Part shown: one piece after another, positions 35,109 to 44,050 of the stretch
How the letters are laid out: each line of letters opens with the position of its first letter
Numbering within the stretch: position 1 is the stretch's first letter
DNA from: DASRJW01 sp964567755
Lineage (GTDB): Bacteria; Krumholzibacteriota; Krumholzibacteriia; G020349025
DNA length: 64,000 nt
Direction of reading: 5' to 3'
Assembly (NCBI GenBank): GCA_964567755.1
Contig: CAZMNW010000020.1
Coordinates: 154,459-218,458, forward strand
Notes under the pieces: model-generated
The model's input: only the letters and a program-made list of their open reading frames with translations
Told to the model about the DNA's origin: nothing
Database searches by the model: none
Position numbers and translations under genes: made by a program

Positions 35109-35666
35109 CTATTTCGTCGCGGCGCTCGCGAGCGGGTTCGGGTGGGCGATCAGCGCCTTCTGTTTCTTGAAGTCGAAGCCGGCGAATGTCGGGCTCTCCG
35201 CGTTGTGACACACCGTGCAAGTCTTCTCGTCGGGAATGACGAGCCCCGCAGCCACCGATACCGCACGGTCCTTCATCACCTTCATGTTGATGTAGTCCGA
35301 TCCGGGACCATGGCAGCTCTCGCATTGGACGCCATCCGCCTTGACGAAGGCGGCGTCGAACAGCTCGGCCCCCTTCCCATGGCCCGTGACGTGGCACTTC
35401 AAGCACTCGGGGCTTTCCTGCGGCGGTTTCGCCAACCCCTTCTCCTTGCCAATGGCGAGCGCCTTCTCGCTGGCCAAGGTCGCGAACGCCTTGGCATGCT
35501 TCGACGCCTGCCACTGACCGAACTGGTTGCCCTTGGCCTCGGTCTTGTGACACATGCTGCACTTCTTGACGCCGACGTACTTGTGCTCGGCCTTCGTCCC
35601 CTGAGCCTCGGCTCCAGCCGCGAGCACGAGGGCGAGCAACGACGCCCAGACGATCCGCTTCCGCAT
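35109..35666 (-). CDS. Tetrahaem cytochrome c554-like protein
   Basis: ATG 35666 follows AGAGGTGG and gives 185 residues with a signal peptide (ASLLALVLAAGAEA). The four motifs are CSMCH, CLKCH, CESCH and CTVCH. The segments YVGVKKCSMCHK, FGQWQASKHAKAF and CESCHGPGSDY are typical of cytochrome c554-type or C-type tetrahaem proteins (Pfam cytochrome_C554). It is soluble and periplasmic, a plausible shuttle between the inner-membrane oxidases and the outer-membrane conduit. It lies 62 bp downstream of an aminotransferase gene on the same strand, which does not suggest a shared pathway. Confidence 0.92.
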   Translation of the reverse strand: MRKRIVWASLLALVLAAGAEAQGTKAEHKYVGVKKCSMCHKTEAKGNQFGQWQASKHAKAFATLASEKALAIGKEKGLAKPPQESPECLKCHVTGHGKGAELFDAAFVKADGVQCESCHGPGSDYINMKVMKDRAVSVAAGLVIPDEKTCTVCHNAESPTFAGFDFKKQKALIAHPNPLASAATK

Positions 35667-35728
35667 CGAGCCACCTCTTCTCTCCGTAAGGACCCGAACC
35701 TCCAACTGCCCAAAGACTGTCCATGACA

Positions 35729-36982
35729 CTACCCGATCTCGGATGGCATGCTCATCGAGCATTCGCGCACGGCCGTCGCCAGACGCTGGATGCCGGTTTC
35801 GATGCGTTCCGGGGCGCAATGCGAGAAGTTGAGACGCAAGGTGTTGTCGCCGCCGCCGCAGGCGTGGAAGGCCGCGCCCGGGACGAAAGCGACGCGACGC
35901 TCGATCGCATGCCGCAGGACCTCGCGCGCGTTCAATTCTGCTGGCAGCGTGACCCAGAGGAACAGCCCACCCGCCGGACGCGTCCAGCGGACGCCTGCCG
36001 GCATGTGGCGTTCGAGAGCGTCCAGCATGGCTTGGCGGCGTTCGGCATAGACGCCGCGCAGAACACGAATATGCCGGTCGAGGAAACCGCCGCGGCAGGC
36101 CTCGTACACCAAGCGCTGGGTGAAAGTGCTGGTGTGCAGGTCCGTTCCCTGCTTGAGCAGCACCAGGCTGGCGATGACTTCTTCGGGAGCCAAGATCCAA
36201 CCGATGCGCAGTCCAGGTGCCAGCAGCTTCGAGAAGGTGCTCGTGTACAGCACGTGCGTGCCGCGAAGGGGATCGTCGGATCGTCGCGGGTGGTCGCGTT
36301 CGGCATCGAGCACGAAGAGTGGTGTGTGGTGCGTGGCATCGTAACGCAATTGTCCATAAGGGTCGTCCTCGAAGATCGGGACATCGTGCTGCGCCGCCAA
36401 CGCGACGATCTCTTGCCGGCGCACCTCGCTGATGGTGACGCCGCTCGGGTTCTGGAAATTCGGCAGCAAATAGAGAAGTTTCGGCTGCTGGGTGGCGAGC
36501 GCCGTGGCCAGCAGATCGGTGCGGATGCCGTCGTCGTCGACCGGCACGGTGACGAACCGGGGCTCGTAGGAGCGAAAAGCCTGCAACGCCCCCAGGTACG
36601 TCGGCTCTTCGACCAGGACGGTGTCGCCAGGGTCGAGGAACAGCTTGCCGACCAGGTCGAGCGCCTGCTGCGAGCCGGAAGTGATCAGTACATTCGTCGC
36701 CCGCGCCGCGATGCCGTATCTCGAGGCGTGCCGGGCGATGAGCTGGCGCAGCGGCAGATAGCCCTCGGTGGTGCTGTATTGCAACGCCGCCGGCCCGTCC
36801 TCGGCCAAGATGCGTTGCGCGGCCTCGCGCAGGATGCCCACGGGAAAATATTCCGGGGCCGGCAGACCGCCGGCGAAGGAAATCATGTCCGGTTGTTGGG
36901 CGAAGTGCAGGAGTTGGCGGATTTCGGAAGCGCGCAGATCACGCGTGCGCGAGGCGTAGCGCGAGGTCCAGATCGTAGCCAT
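35729..36982 (-). CDS. PLP-dependent class I/II aminotransferase
   Basis: The 417-residue enzyme matches the fold-type I group that includes LysN (2-aminoadipate) and MocR-like aminotransferases, without an N-terminal DNA-binding domain. Key features are ISFAGGLPAPEYFP, the YSTTEGYLPLR loop, ITSGSQQALD, NFQNPSG (Asn that contacts PLP), DDPYGQLRYD, the Schiff-base Lys in TSTFSKLLAPGLRIGW, and the C-terminal LRLNFS Arg. The substrate is probably an aromatic, branched or 2-aminoadipate-type amino acid; sequence alone does not decide. It lies between ccsA and the tetrahaem cytochrome on the same strand. Confidence 0.93.
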   Translation of the reverse strand: MATIWTSRYASRTRDLRASEIRQLLHFAQQPDMISFAGGLPAPEYFPVGILREAAQRILAEDGPAALQYSTTEGYLPLRQLIARHASRYGIAARATNVLITSGSQQALDLVGKLFLDPGDTVLVEEPTYLGALQAFRSYEPRFVTVPVDDDGIRTDLLATALATQQPKLLYLLPNFQNPSGVTISEVRRQEIVALAAQHDVPIFEDDPYGQLRYDATHHTPLFVLDAERDHPRRSDDPLRGTHVLYTSTFSKLLAPGLRIGWILAPEEVIASLVLLKQGTDLHTSTFTQRLVYEACRGGFLDRHIRVLRGVYAERRQAMLDALERHMPAGVRWTRPAGGLFLWVTLPAELNAREVLRHAIERRVAFVPGAAFHACGGGDNTLRLNFSHCAPERIETGIQRLATAVRECSMSMPSEIG

Positions 36983-37018
36983 GGTCCGTTTCGCCTCCTT
37001 CGAGATCGTCCCGATCTC

Positions 37019-38011
37019 TCAGTTGTAGGAGTGCTGGCCGCCGAGCCAGAGGTTGCCGAGGAACGAAAGCACGACGATGACGAACCCGGCGATGGACAAC
37101 CACGCAGCCCGCCGGCCGTACCAGGACTTCTGCAAACGCGCGTGGAGGTAAGCGGTGTAGAACAGCCACACGATGAGCGCACCGACCTCCTTGGGATCCC
37201 AACTCCAGAAGCTGCCCCAGGCCTCGTAGGCCCAGATGGCGCCGGCGAAGAGCCCGCCGATGGTGAAGAGTGGGTAGCCGATGGCGACGGCGCGATAGTT
37301 GATCTCGTCCAGGAGACGCAGCGAGGGCAGCACCGTGCTCGCAGTCTGGGTCGAGCGCACGTCCTGGAGCAAGCGGTCGACGGCATCCGCAGCATTGTCG
37401 TCGGCATCGAGCACGGCGATGTGCCCAAGGTGATCGGGAGTGTGCCCGGCGGCTGCCAGCCGACGCGATTGGTGCGCGGTCGTCGGGTGCGAGGGCGCAA
37501 TATCTCGGCCCGCGAAGTCGTCCCCACGCCGTTCCTTCACCAGGTACATGATGCTGACCGCGAGCGCGACGGCGAAGGCGCCCTCCCCGAGCGCCGCTAG
37601 GCTCACGTGAATCGCCAGCCAATAGCTCTGGAGCGCCGGCATGAGCTGCTGAGTGATTTCCTTCGGTAGCATGGAGGCGCAGGTCATGACGGCGATGACG
37701 ACCGGGATGACGAAGCTGCCGACGATGGTTCGGCGATAACGCCAGACGATGAACAGATAGGAAAGGACGGCCATCCACGCCAGCAGCGACGCGTACTCGT
37801 ACATGTTGGCCATCGGCACGTGGCCGGACAGCTTCCAGCGCCAGATCAGACCGAGCGTGTGCGCGCCAAAACCGATGCTGGTGACAGCATTGGCGATCAA
37901 TCCGGTGCGGCGGCCGCGGGTGGCACCGAACACCACGAAGAGGAGAAACGCGGCGAGGTACGACCAGTAGGCCCACCAGAAGAGACGGACATCGAAGCTC
38001 TGCGGTTGCAT
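37019..38011 (-). CDS. ccsA: Cytochrome c biogenesis protein CcsA/ResC
   Basis: This membrane protein moves haem across the inner membrane and attaches it to CXXCH motifs in System II together with ResB. The 330 residues contain about eight hydrophobic helices, the tryptophan-rich WGSFWSWDPKE haem-handling motif near residue 265 and conserved His residues in LAIHVSLAA and YLHARLQ. A hydrophilic insert at about 170-215 (Asp, His, Ala-rich) is longer than in many homologues. It follows resB by 13 bp, so the pair is one operon. The large number of cytochromes in this window makes this machinery essential for the rest of the locus. Confidence 0.95.
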   Translation of the reverse strand: MQPQSFDVRLFWWAYWSYLAAFLLFVVFGATRGRRTGLIANAVTSIGFGAHTLGLIWRWKLSGHVPMANMYEYASLLAWMAVLSYLFIVWRYRRTIVGSFVIPVVIAVMTCASMLPKEITQQLMPALQSYWLAIHVSLAALGEGAFAVALAVSIMYLVKERRGDDFAGRDIAPSHPTTAHQSRRLAAAGHTPDHLGHIAVLDADDNAADAVDRLLQDVRSTQTASTVLPSLRLLDEINYRAVAIGYPLFTIGGLFAGAIWAYEAWGSFWSWDPKEVGALIVWLFYTAYLHARLQKSWYGRRAAWLSIAGFVIVVLSFLGNLWLGGQHSYN

Positions 38012-38024
38012 CGTGGCTCCCTTC

Positions 38025-39608
38025 TCAACGCCTGGCCGGCGTGGACTCGACCCAATCGCGGCTCGGCACGATCTTGGGGGGCAGCGCCGTGGCGGGCGCT
38101 GCCTTCGCCTCTTGCTTCAGACGGCGCGCCTCGGCGTGCACATGACGCACGAAACGCTCGAACTCGCTGCTGAAGGCGACGCGTTCGCGATCGCACCGTC
38201 CCGCGATCCACAGCGTCCACCCGCGCTCTGCCGGTCGCGCCACCAGATAGAACACGCGATGACGGACGAAGAAGCCGAGGACGAGCCCGAGCGTCGCGAG
38301 GAGGAAGCCCAGCCACACGAGCGGAGCTCCGGGGTTCGTATTCACCTCGAGCCCGGTTGAAAGCGCCGGTTGGGCGCCACGCAGCTCGACGACGAAAGGC
38401 AGGCCGGGCCGCGCGTGGGCGGGGAAGCGCAAGAACGCCCATTGCACGCCCACGACCTGCCCCAGGCGACGGATCTCGATTTCGGCGGCCGGGTTTGCGA
38501 GCTCGCGCGAGGCGTTGATGGGCCCGTCGGGTGTGATCTGCAGGTGCGCGAAGAAACGGCGCACGCGTAGCTCGTAGCCGTCGTGACCCGGGACGGGCGT
38601 GATCGAATCCATGGTCGTGAGCAGCGGCGTCTCCTCCGCGGCCGTGGGATGCGCGTGTCCTTCGGCGTGCGGCTCGACATCGCTCGCGCTTTGGAGGCGA
38701 ATGGCCAGGGTCAGAGATTTCGCCCGCGACGGGTCGGCCTGATACGAGGCCTGATAGATGTTGTAGCCACCGAAGCGCAGCGGATGATTGACGGAGATGC
38801 CCTGCTGCCGGACCTCCCGCCCCGCGTCGAGAACAGTGAGTTGTGAGTGGTATTGTTTCACTTGTCCTTGCGCGTCGGTTTCGATGCGGAAATCCTCGAC
38901 GCGCACGGCGTACGAGCTTTCCCCGAGCGCCAGCGTCTCGCCGGGACTGCCGCTCAGGAAGAAGCGCTTGCCGACGATGCTCGTCGCCAATCCCCCGACG
39001 ACGAGAACCAGGATTCCGATGTGCATGATGACCGGTCCCGTGCGCGCCCAACCGCCTTGGTGCAGGGCCGCGACCTTGTCGTGGACGCCAGTCTCGACCG
39101 TGCCGACGAACCAACGTCGCCGCAGTCGTTGAACGACCGTGTCGAAGAGATCGGGCGTGGTGTGATGCAGCGTCGCCGCGTCCGGCAGCGCCAGCAGAGC
39201 CCGCGGTTCATGCAGTGGGTGCAAGCGGAAGGCCTGATGGAAATTCGGCCGGAAGTTCTTGAGGGCACAAAGACCGAGGCTGAGCGCGAGCAATCCGAGT
39301 AGGGACTTGAACCACAGAGCGCGGAAGGGATCGTGGAGCTGCAAGAGCATGAAGAGGGCGTACACCGGTCCCGGCAGCCGCTGCGACAGGGACTCGGCCT
39401 GCTGCGCGTCGCGCGCCGGGAAGAACTCCTGAACCAGGATTCCGGCGACGGAGGCGAAGGCGAGCGTCAAGGCGATCCAAATGGCGAATCGCATCGAGAA
39501 CAGCAGCGGTGGAATCTGGATGTGCGGGATCGAGCGCGGCCGGCGTGTCGATACAGGCGCAGGCGAGCGATCCCCTCCTGGGGACGTGGCCGCGGGTTGA
39601 TCTTGCAT
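38025..39608 (-). CDS. resB: Cytochrome c biogenesis protein ResB
   Basis: ATG 39608 directly follows GGAGGAAAGGC and gives 527 residues. Membrane helices lie near residues 40-60 (FAIWIALTLAFASVAGI), 95-115, 190-215 (IMHIGILVLVVGGLA) and close to the C-terminus (LGFLLATLGLVLGFF). ResB motifs include LHQGGWARTGPVIMHIG and VNHPLRFGGYNIYQASY. ResB and CcsA together form the System II cytochrome c synthetase. A region with RELANPAA and WAFLRFPAH is echoed in the small secreted protein at 26952-27440. A 40-bp inverted repeat lies just upstream of the ribosome site. Confidence 0.93.
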   Translation of the reverse strand: MQDQPAATSPGGDRSPAPVSTRRPRSIPHIQIPPLLFSMRFAIWIALTLAFASVAGILVQEFFPARDAQQAESLSQRLPGPVYALFMLLQLHDPFRALWFKSLLGLLALSLGLCALKNFRPNFHQAFRLHPLHEPRALLALPDAATLHHTTPDLFDTVVQRLRRRWFVGTVETGVHDKVAALHQGGWARTGPVIMHIGILVLVVGGLATSIVGKRFFLSGSPGETLALGESSYAVRVEDFRIETDAQGQVKQYHSQLTVLDAGREVRQQGISVNHPLRFGGYNIYQASYQADPSRAKSLTLAIRLQSASDVEPHAEGHAHPTAAEETPLLTTMDSITPVPGHDGYELRVRRFFAHLQITPDGPINASRELANPAAEIEIRRLGQVVGVQWAFLRFPAHARPGLPFVVELRGAQPALSTGLEVNTNPGAPLVWLGFLLATLGLVLGFFVRHRVFYLVARPAERGWTLWIAGRCDRERVAFSSEFERFVRHVHAEARRLKQEAKAAPATALPPKIVPSRDWVESTPARR

Positions 39609-39620
39609 GCCTTTCCTCCG

Positions 39621-39660
39621 CGCAGGTTCGGGGAGTGGTGACGTTCCCCCATCGCCTGCG
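39621..39660 (-). promoter_or_regulatory. Inverted repeat in the resB leader
   Basis: CGCAGG/CCTGCG with an inner GGGGA/TCCCC forms a two-part hairpin. Its 3' arm directly abuts the resB Shine-Dalgarno GGAGGAAAG. It could modulate translation of the haem-attachment operon, but matches no riboswitch class I know. Confidence 0.3.
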
Positions 39661-39884
39661 TTGCGATCCTCGTGCCGTCGCACTCCACAAAAGGAATCCA
39701 AGTTTCGACAATGGTTTGCGTCGGCGCGCGCAGCCGCCCGCGCGGCGCTGTCTCCTCTCGACACACCTGTGCGCCGATCCGCGGCGCCGGGGACTGCATC
39801 CGAAGGAGTCGCGGATGATCGCGGCCCCGCACTCAGGCGCAATCCGAGGTGGATTGAAAAGCGTGCCCAGGAGGATGGTGGACC

Positions 39885-40349
39885 CTAGGCCCCTTGCAGG
39901 GGCAGTGGCGGATGCGCGCGCTTGAGGTTCTTCAGGATGGTGAGCGACTCCATGCGATCGACGAGACCGAGCGGAATGAGCTTGTCGTGAATGAAACTTT
40001 CGAGAGCGGGCACATCCTGGAGTGCGACGTGCGCGATGAAGTCGAAGCGCCCGAGCACTAGGGCGCAATCGAGAACCTCGTCCATGCTCGCCATGGCGTC
40101 TCCGAAGCGTGCGACATCTTCGGGTTTCTGTTTCCTCAGAGTGAACGCCATGATCACCTCGAGGCTGCGGCCCACCGCCTGTGGGTCGACGCGCGCGCCA
40201 TATCCCTGGATCACACCGGAAGATTCGAGGCGGCGCACGCGTTCGAGCGTCGCCGATTCGGACAGACCAACCGCGCGCGCGAGGCGCGTGTTCGTGATCC
40301 GCCCCTCGGTCATGAGAGAGCGCACAATCTTGGCGTCGACTGGATCCAC
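39885..40349 (-). CDS. Lrp/AsnC family transcriptional regulator
   Basis: The 154-residue protein has the N-terminal winged helix-turn-helix of the family (DAKIVRSLMTEGRITNTRLA, then GLSESATLERVRRLE) and a C-terminal RAM ligand-binding domain (ALVLGRFDFIAHV). These regulators usually respond to amino acids and form octamers. The start is GTG 40349. It is divergent from an M20 peptidase gene and 276 bp upstream of resB on the same strand, so either peptidase or aminotransferase control is plausible. A good sigma70-like promoter ends almost at the start codon. Confidence 0.92.
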   Translation of the reverse strand: MDPVDAKIVRSLMTEGRITNTRLARAVGLSESATLERVRRLESSGVIQGYGARVDPQAVGRSLEVIMAFTLRKQKPEDVARFGDAMASMDEVLDCALVLGRFDFIAHVALQDVPALESFIHDKLIPLGLVDRMESLTILKNLKRAHPPLPLQGA

Positions 40350-40653
40350 GCCGGGATTATGCTCTCATCCGCGATGGAGTCAATGCGCCGGGGTTCCCTG
40401 CCTTCGCGCTGGTGCGCGCTCAGCCGCACGGGCCTTCCAGGCACTGGCCTATGCCGTTGATTGCATGGGCTGTGGGCGCGCGTCTCGGTGGAAACACGGA
40501 GCTGCCCCTGCGGCGGGCCAGCCCGCGGTTCGCCACCTGGCGACGCTCCATTCTGGGCCATCCAGGCCGCGGCAGTCCGGGGCGGAGTGGCCACAAGTCA
40601 ATATGCTAGCGTGCAGCGCTTCGGTGCATGAGGTTCAGGTGAAGGAGGCTTGC
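40350..40653. other. Divergent gap between lrp-like and M20 peptidase genes
   Basis: This 304-bp stretch contains the promoter of the regulator at 40356-40383. A TATGCT at about 40603-40608 may be part of the peptidase promoter. No credible reading frame is present. Confidence 0.5.
40356..40383 (-). promoter_or_regulatory. Sigma70-like promoter for the Lrp-family gene
   Basis: On the minus strand TTGACT (40383-40378) and CATAAT (40361-40356) are separated by 16 bp. Transcription would begin about at the GTG start codon (40349), and no ribosome site is seen upstream, so the mRNA may be leaderless. Confidence 0.5.
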
Positions 40654-42036
40654 ATGTCGGTCCAGGCTGCAGTCGATTGTTATGAGCAGGCGCGCGAACA
40701 GCATCTCGCCGATCTGCAGGAACTCGTGCGCATTCCGAGCGTTAGCTTCGCGGGGTTTCCACCTGCGGAGGTGCAGCGTTCGGCTGCGGCGGTCGCAGCG
40801 CTGATGCGCCGGCGCGGTCTCGAAAACGTCGAAGTCCTCACCTTGGGAGATGCACACCCCTATGTCTATGGCGACTGGCTGCATGCGGCAGGGAAGCCGA
40901 CGTTGCTGCTCTATGCGCACCACGACGTGCAGCCGCCGGGGCGGGAGGAGGTGTGGTTGTCGCCGCCGTTCGCGCCGACCTTGCGCGACGGACGGCTATT
41001 CGCCCGCGGTGCGGCCGATGACAAGGCCGGCATCGTCGTGCACACCGCCAGCATCGCCGCGTGGCTCGAGGCGACTGGACGGTTGCCGCTCAACGTCAAG
41101 GTGATCGTCGAAGGCGAGGAAGAGATCGGATCCTTGCACCTCGAGAGCTTCCTGCACGCTTACCGCGACAAGCTCGCGGCACAGGTCATGGTGCTGACCG
41201 ACGCCACGAACTGGGACACGGGCGTGCCGGCGTTGACGACGCTGCTGCGGGGGCTCGTTGGTTTCAACATCGAGTTGCGCGCCTTGCAGCGTCCGTTGCA
41301 CAGCGGCATGTGGGGCGGACCGATCCCCGATCCGGCATTGGGGCTCGCACGCTTGCTCGCGACCTTGGTGGACGCGGACGGTCGGCTGGCCGTGCCCGGC
41401 ATCGACGCCGGCGTGCGGGCCCTTTCCGTCGCCGATCATGCCGAGTTCGCGAATCTGCCGATGAGTGTGGAGGAGTTTCGCCGCCAAGCCGGCCTGCTGC
41501 CGGGGGCGCAGTTGCTGGGCCGTTGGACGAGCCCATGGGAGGCCGTATGGCGCCAGCCGGCGCTGACGGTGAATGCGATCCAAGCCTCCAATCGGGCACA
41601 GGCGGCGAACATTATCTGCGATGCCGCTTGGGCGCGCGTCACGGTGCGCATCGTTCCGGATCAGGACCCGGAAACGGTGCGCCGGCACATGCTCGCACAC
41701 CTCGAGCGCCACGTGCCGTGGGGATTGGAATTGCACGTCGAGTCCGGGGAAGGAGCCCGGTGGTGGTGCATCGATCCGCAAGGGCCCGTGTTCGACAAGG
41801 CCCGGCGCGCTCTTGCCAAGGGCTATGGGCGCGAGCCGTTGTTCATCGGTTGCGGCGGGACGATTCCCTTCGCGGCGCCGTTCACACGCGCGCTCGGAGA
41901 CGTGCCGGCGCTGCTCACCGGCGTCGAGGACCCGTATACCAACGCGCATGCCGAGAACGAATCGCTCCACGTCGGCGATTTTCACAAGGCGGTCGTCAGT
42001 CAAATCTATCTTTTCGAGATGCTGGCGGCGGATTGA
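40654..42036 (+). CDS. M20 family metallopeptidase (dipeptidase-like)
   Basis: ATG 40654 follows GAAGGAGG; the 460-residue size is normal for M20 dipeptidases of the CNDP/DapE-like branch. Metal and catalytic positions are present: LLYAHHDVQP (first His and Asp), GAADDKAG (bridging Asp), VEGEEEIGS (catalytic Glu and ligand), TDATNWD, and HAENESLHV (last His). The lid/dimerisation domain contains RPLHSGMWGG. There is no signal peptide, so it is cytoplasmic, likely cleaving dipeptides or acyl-amino acids. Its divergence from an Lrp-family regulator suggests control by amino acid supply, which is inference. Confidence 0.93.
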   Translation: MSVQAAVDCYEQAREQHLADLQELVRIPSVSFAGFPPAEVQRSAAAVAALMRRRGLENVEVLTLGDAHPYVYGDWLHAAGKPTLLLYAHHDVQPPGREEVWLSPPFAPTLRDGRLFARGAADDKAGIVVHTASIAAWLEATGRLPLNVKVIVEGEEEIGSLHLESFLHAYRDKLAAQVMVLTDATNWDTGVPALTTLLRGLVGFNIELRALQRPLHSGMWGGPIPDPALGLARLLATLVDADGRLAVPGIDAGVRALSVADHAEFANLPMSVEEFRRQAGLLPGAQLLGRWTSPWEAVWRQPALTVNAIQASNRAQAANIICDAAWARVTVRIVPDQDPETVRRHMLAHLERHVPWGLELHVESGEGARWWCIDPQGPVFDKARRALAKGYGREPLFIGCGGTIPFAAPFTRALGDVPALLTGVEDPYTNAHAENESLHVGDFHKAVVSQIYLFEMLAAD

Positions 42037-42138
42037 CACGCGCCTCTGTCTGTCGGGCTGGACGCGCGGGTTGACTGCCGTCTAGACTCGACCGGCCGCG
42101 GACGAGCTGCCTCGATTCTGTCGAGCCAAGGGGGATGT

Positions 42139-43287
42139 ATGCGAGTTGGAATCGCGAAAGAATCGCGCCCGGGCGAGCGCCGCGTGGCGATGGTGCCCGA
42201 TACGCTCGTGCGCATGGCGAAGTCGGGCCTCGAGTTCCTCGTCGAGCGCGGAGCCGGCACGGGATCCTGGTTCGACGATGCGAGCTATGAGAAGGTCGGT
42301 GCGCGCCTGGTCGATCGGGACCCGCTCTACGCCGACAGCGAAATCGTGGTGAAGGTCGCCCCACCGACGCTGGACGAGGCGCGCCGCTTGCGCCCCGGGC
42401 AAGTGTTGATCGGGTTTCTGGCGCCTCTCGCCGATCTCGATCTCGCGGTCGTGCTCGCCTCGACCGGCGCCACGTGCTTCAGCATGGAGCTCGTGCCACG
42501 AATCACCCGCGCACAAGCCATGGATGCATTGTCTTCGATGAGCAGCATCGCCGGTTACAAAGCCTCACTGCTGGCGGCCGCGCACCTGCCGCGTTTTTTC
42601 CCCATGTTGGTGACCGCGGCCGGGACGCTCACTCCGGCGCGGGCCCTGGTTCTCGGCGCCGGTGTCGCCGGCTTGCAGGCGATCGCGACCGTACGGCGCA
42701 TCGGTGCCGTGGTGAGCGCGTTCGACGTGCGTCCCGCGGTGCGCGAGCAAGTGCAAAGCCTGGGAGCCACGTTCTTGCAGATCGAGATGCCGCAGCAAGA
42801 CACGGAAGATGCCGGTGGCTACGCCAAGGCGCTCACCGAGGAAGCGCACCGGCGCGAGGTCGAGCTGCTCTCCAAAGCCGTGCGTGACATGGACGTGGTC
42901 ATCACCACTGCGCTCGTACCGGGTCAACGGGCACCGATTCTCGTCACCGAGGACATGGTACGCAGCATGAAGCCGGGTGCGGTGATCGTCGATCTGGCCG
43001 CGGAGGCCGGTGGCAACTGTGCACTCACCCGCGCCGACGAGGAAGTCGTGGTGAACGGAGTGACCATCCTGGGGCCACTCAATCTGGCGAGCACCATGCC
43101 GGTGCATGCGAGCCAGATGTACGGGCGCAACATCATGAGCTTCCTGCAGAACATGATCCAGGATGGAAAGCTGGTGCTCGACATGCAAGACGAGATCCTG
43201 CGCGGTTCGTGTTTGACTCACGCGGGCCAGATCGCGTCCGAGCGCACCCGCGCTTTGGTCGAGGCGGGGATGGCCGGCAAGGCTTGA
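42139..43287 (+). CDS. pntA: NAD(P) transhydrogenase subunit alpha, part 1
   Basis: The 382-residue protein is the NAD(H)-binding domain I of proton-translocating transhydrogenase. It contains MRVGIAKE at the N-terminus, KVAPPTLDEA, ALVLGAGVAGLQAI (Rossmann loop), the RPAVREQVQSLGA segment and the mobile loop region. It ends at the domain I boundary, as in split pntAA. No membrane subunit alpha-2 or beta gene follows; the next gene encodes an ankyrin protein. Either the other subunits lie elsewhere or this is an alanine dehydrogenase-like relative. The QDTEDAGGYAK segment favours transhydrogenase. Confidence 0.85.
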   Translation: MRVGIAKESRPGERRVAMVPDTLVRMAKSGLEFLVERGAGTGSWFDDASYEKVGARLVDRDPLYADSEIVVKVAPPTLDEARRLRPGQVLIGFLAPLADLDLAVVLASTGATCFSMELVPRITRAQAMDALSSMSSIAGYKASLLAAAHLPRFFPMLVTAAGTLTPARALVLGAGVAGLQAIATVRRIGAVVSAFDVRPAVREQVQSLGATFLQIEMPQQDTEDAGGYAKALTEEAHRREVELLSKAVRDMDVVITTALVPGQRAPILVTEDMVRSMKPGAVIVDLAAEAGGNCALTRADEEVVVNGVTILGPLNLASTMPVHASQMYGRNIMSFLQNMIQDGKLVLDMQDEILRGSCLTHAGQIASERTRALVEAGMAGKA

Positions 43288-43336
43288 GCGGGGGTGGCCG
43301 TTCGCGGCCAGCGGATGACGGCTTGGAGGAAGAACC

Positions 43337-44050
43337 GTGGCGACGAAAGACGATGCACTGAAGGCAGTGGTCGAAGGCGACGCGGATGCCTTGCGCGCCA
43401 CGGTGGAGCTCGACCCCGAGGCGGCCGATGCGATCGATGCCCATGGAGTCCCCATCCTCATGCAAGCGATCTATAGCCGGCGTCGTGATCTGATCGACAT
43501 CCTTCTCGCCGCCGAACCCACACTGGATGTCTTCGAGGCGGCGGCGCTCGGCGAGCGCGCATGGCTCGAGGACCTGCTGGACATCGACCCGGAGGCAGCG
43601 GCGGCGCACGCGGCCGATGGGTTTACGGCCTTGCACCTCGCAGCCTTCTTCGGTCACGAGGATTGCATGCGTGTCTTGTTGGCGCGTGGGGCCGATCTCC
43701 ATGCCGTCGCGCGCAATGCCATGCGCGTCATGCCGCTGCACAGCGCTGCGGCGAGCCACCGTTGGCAAGCCGTCGAATTGCTGCTCGACCATGGAGCGCA
43801 GGTCGACGCGCAACAGCATGGCGGTTGGACTGCGCTGCAAAGCGCCGCAATGAACGGCGACGAACCGATGGTCGCCGCGTTGCTGCGCCGCGGTGCCAAT
43901 GCCGGGTTGGTGGCGGACGATGGGCGCTGTGCCGTGCAGCTGGCCGAACAGGCAGGTCACGCGCAGCTTGCTTCTCAGTTGCTCAGCGCCAAGAATCTTC
44001 CGGCAGCAGCTCGAGCGGCAGCAGGTTGCGCGCCGAAGCGTAGCGCATGA
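43337..44050 (+). CDS. Ankyrin-repeat protein
   Basis: GTG 43337 follows GGAGGA and gives 237 residues. Ankyrin repeats are clear: DAHGVPILMQAIYSRRRDLI, DGFTALHLAAFFGHEDCM, AMRVMPLHSAAASHRWQAVE, GGWTALQSAAMNGDEPMV and DGRCAVQLAEQAGH. There is no signal peptide or membrane helix. It is a cytoplasmic protein-protein interaction module; the partner is unknown. It lies 49 bp after pntA and overlaps the convergent thiI by 68 bp at the 3' end. Confidence 0.9.
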   Translation: MATKDDALKAVVEGDADALRATVELDPEAADAIDAHGVPILMQAIYSRRRDLIDILLAAEPTLDVFEAAALGERAWLEDLLDIDPEAAAAHAADGFTALHLAAFFGHEDCMRVLLARGADLHAVARNAMRVMPLHSAAASHRWQAVELLLDHGAQVDAQQHGGWTALQSAAMNGDEPMVAALLRRGANAGLVADDGRCAVQLAEQAGHAQLASQLLSAKNLPAAARAAAGCAPKRSA

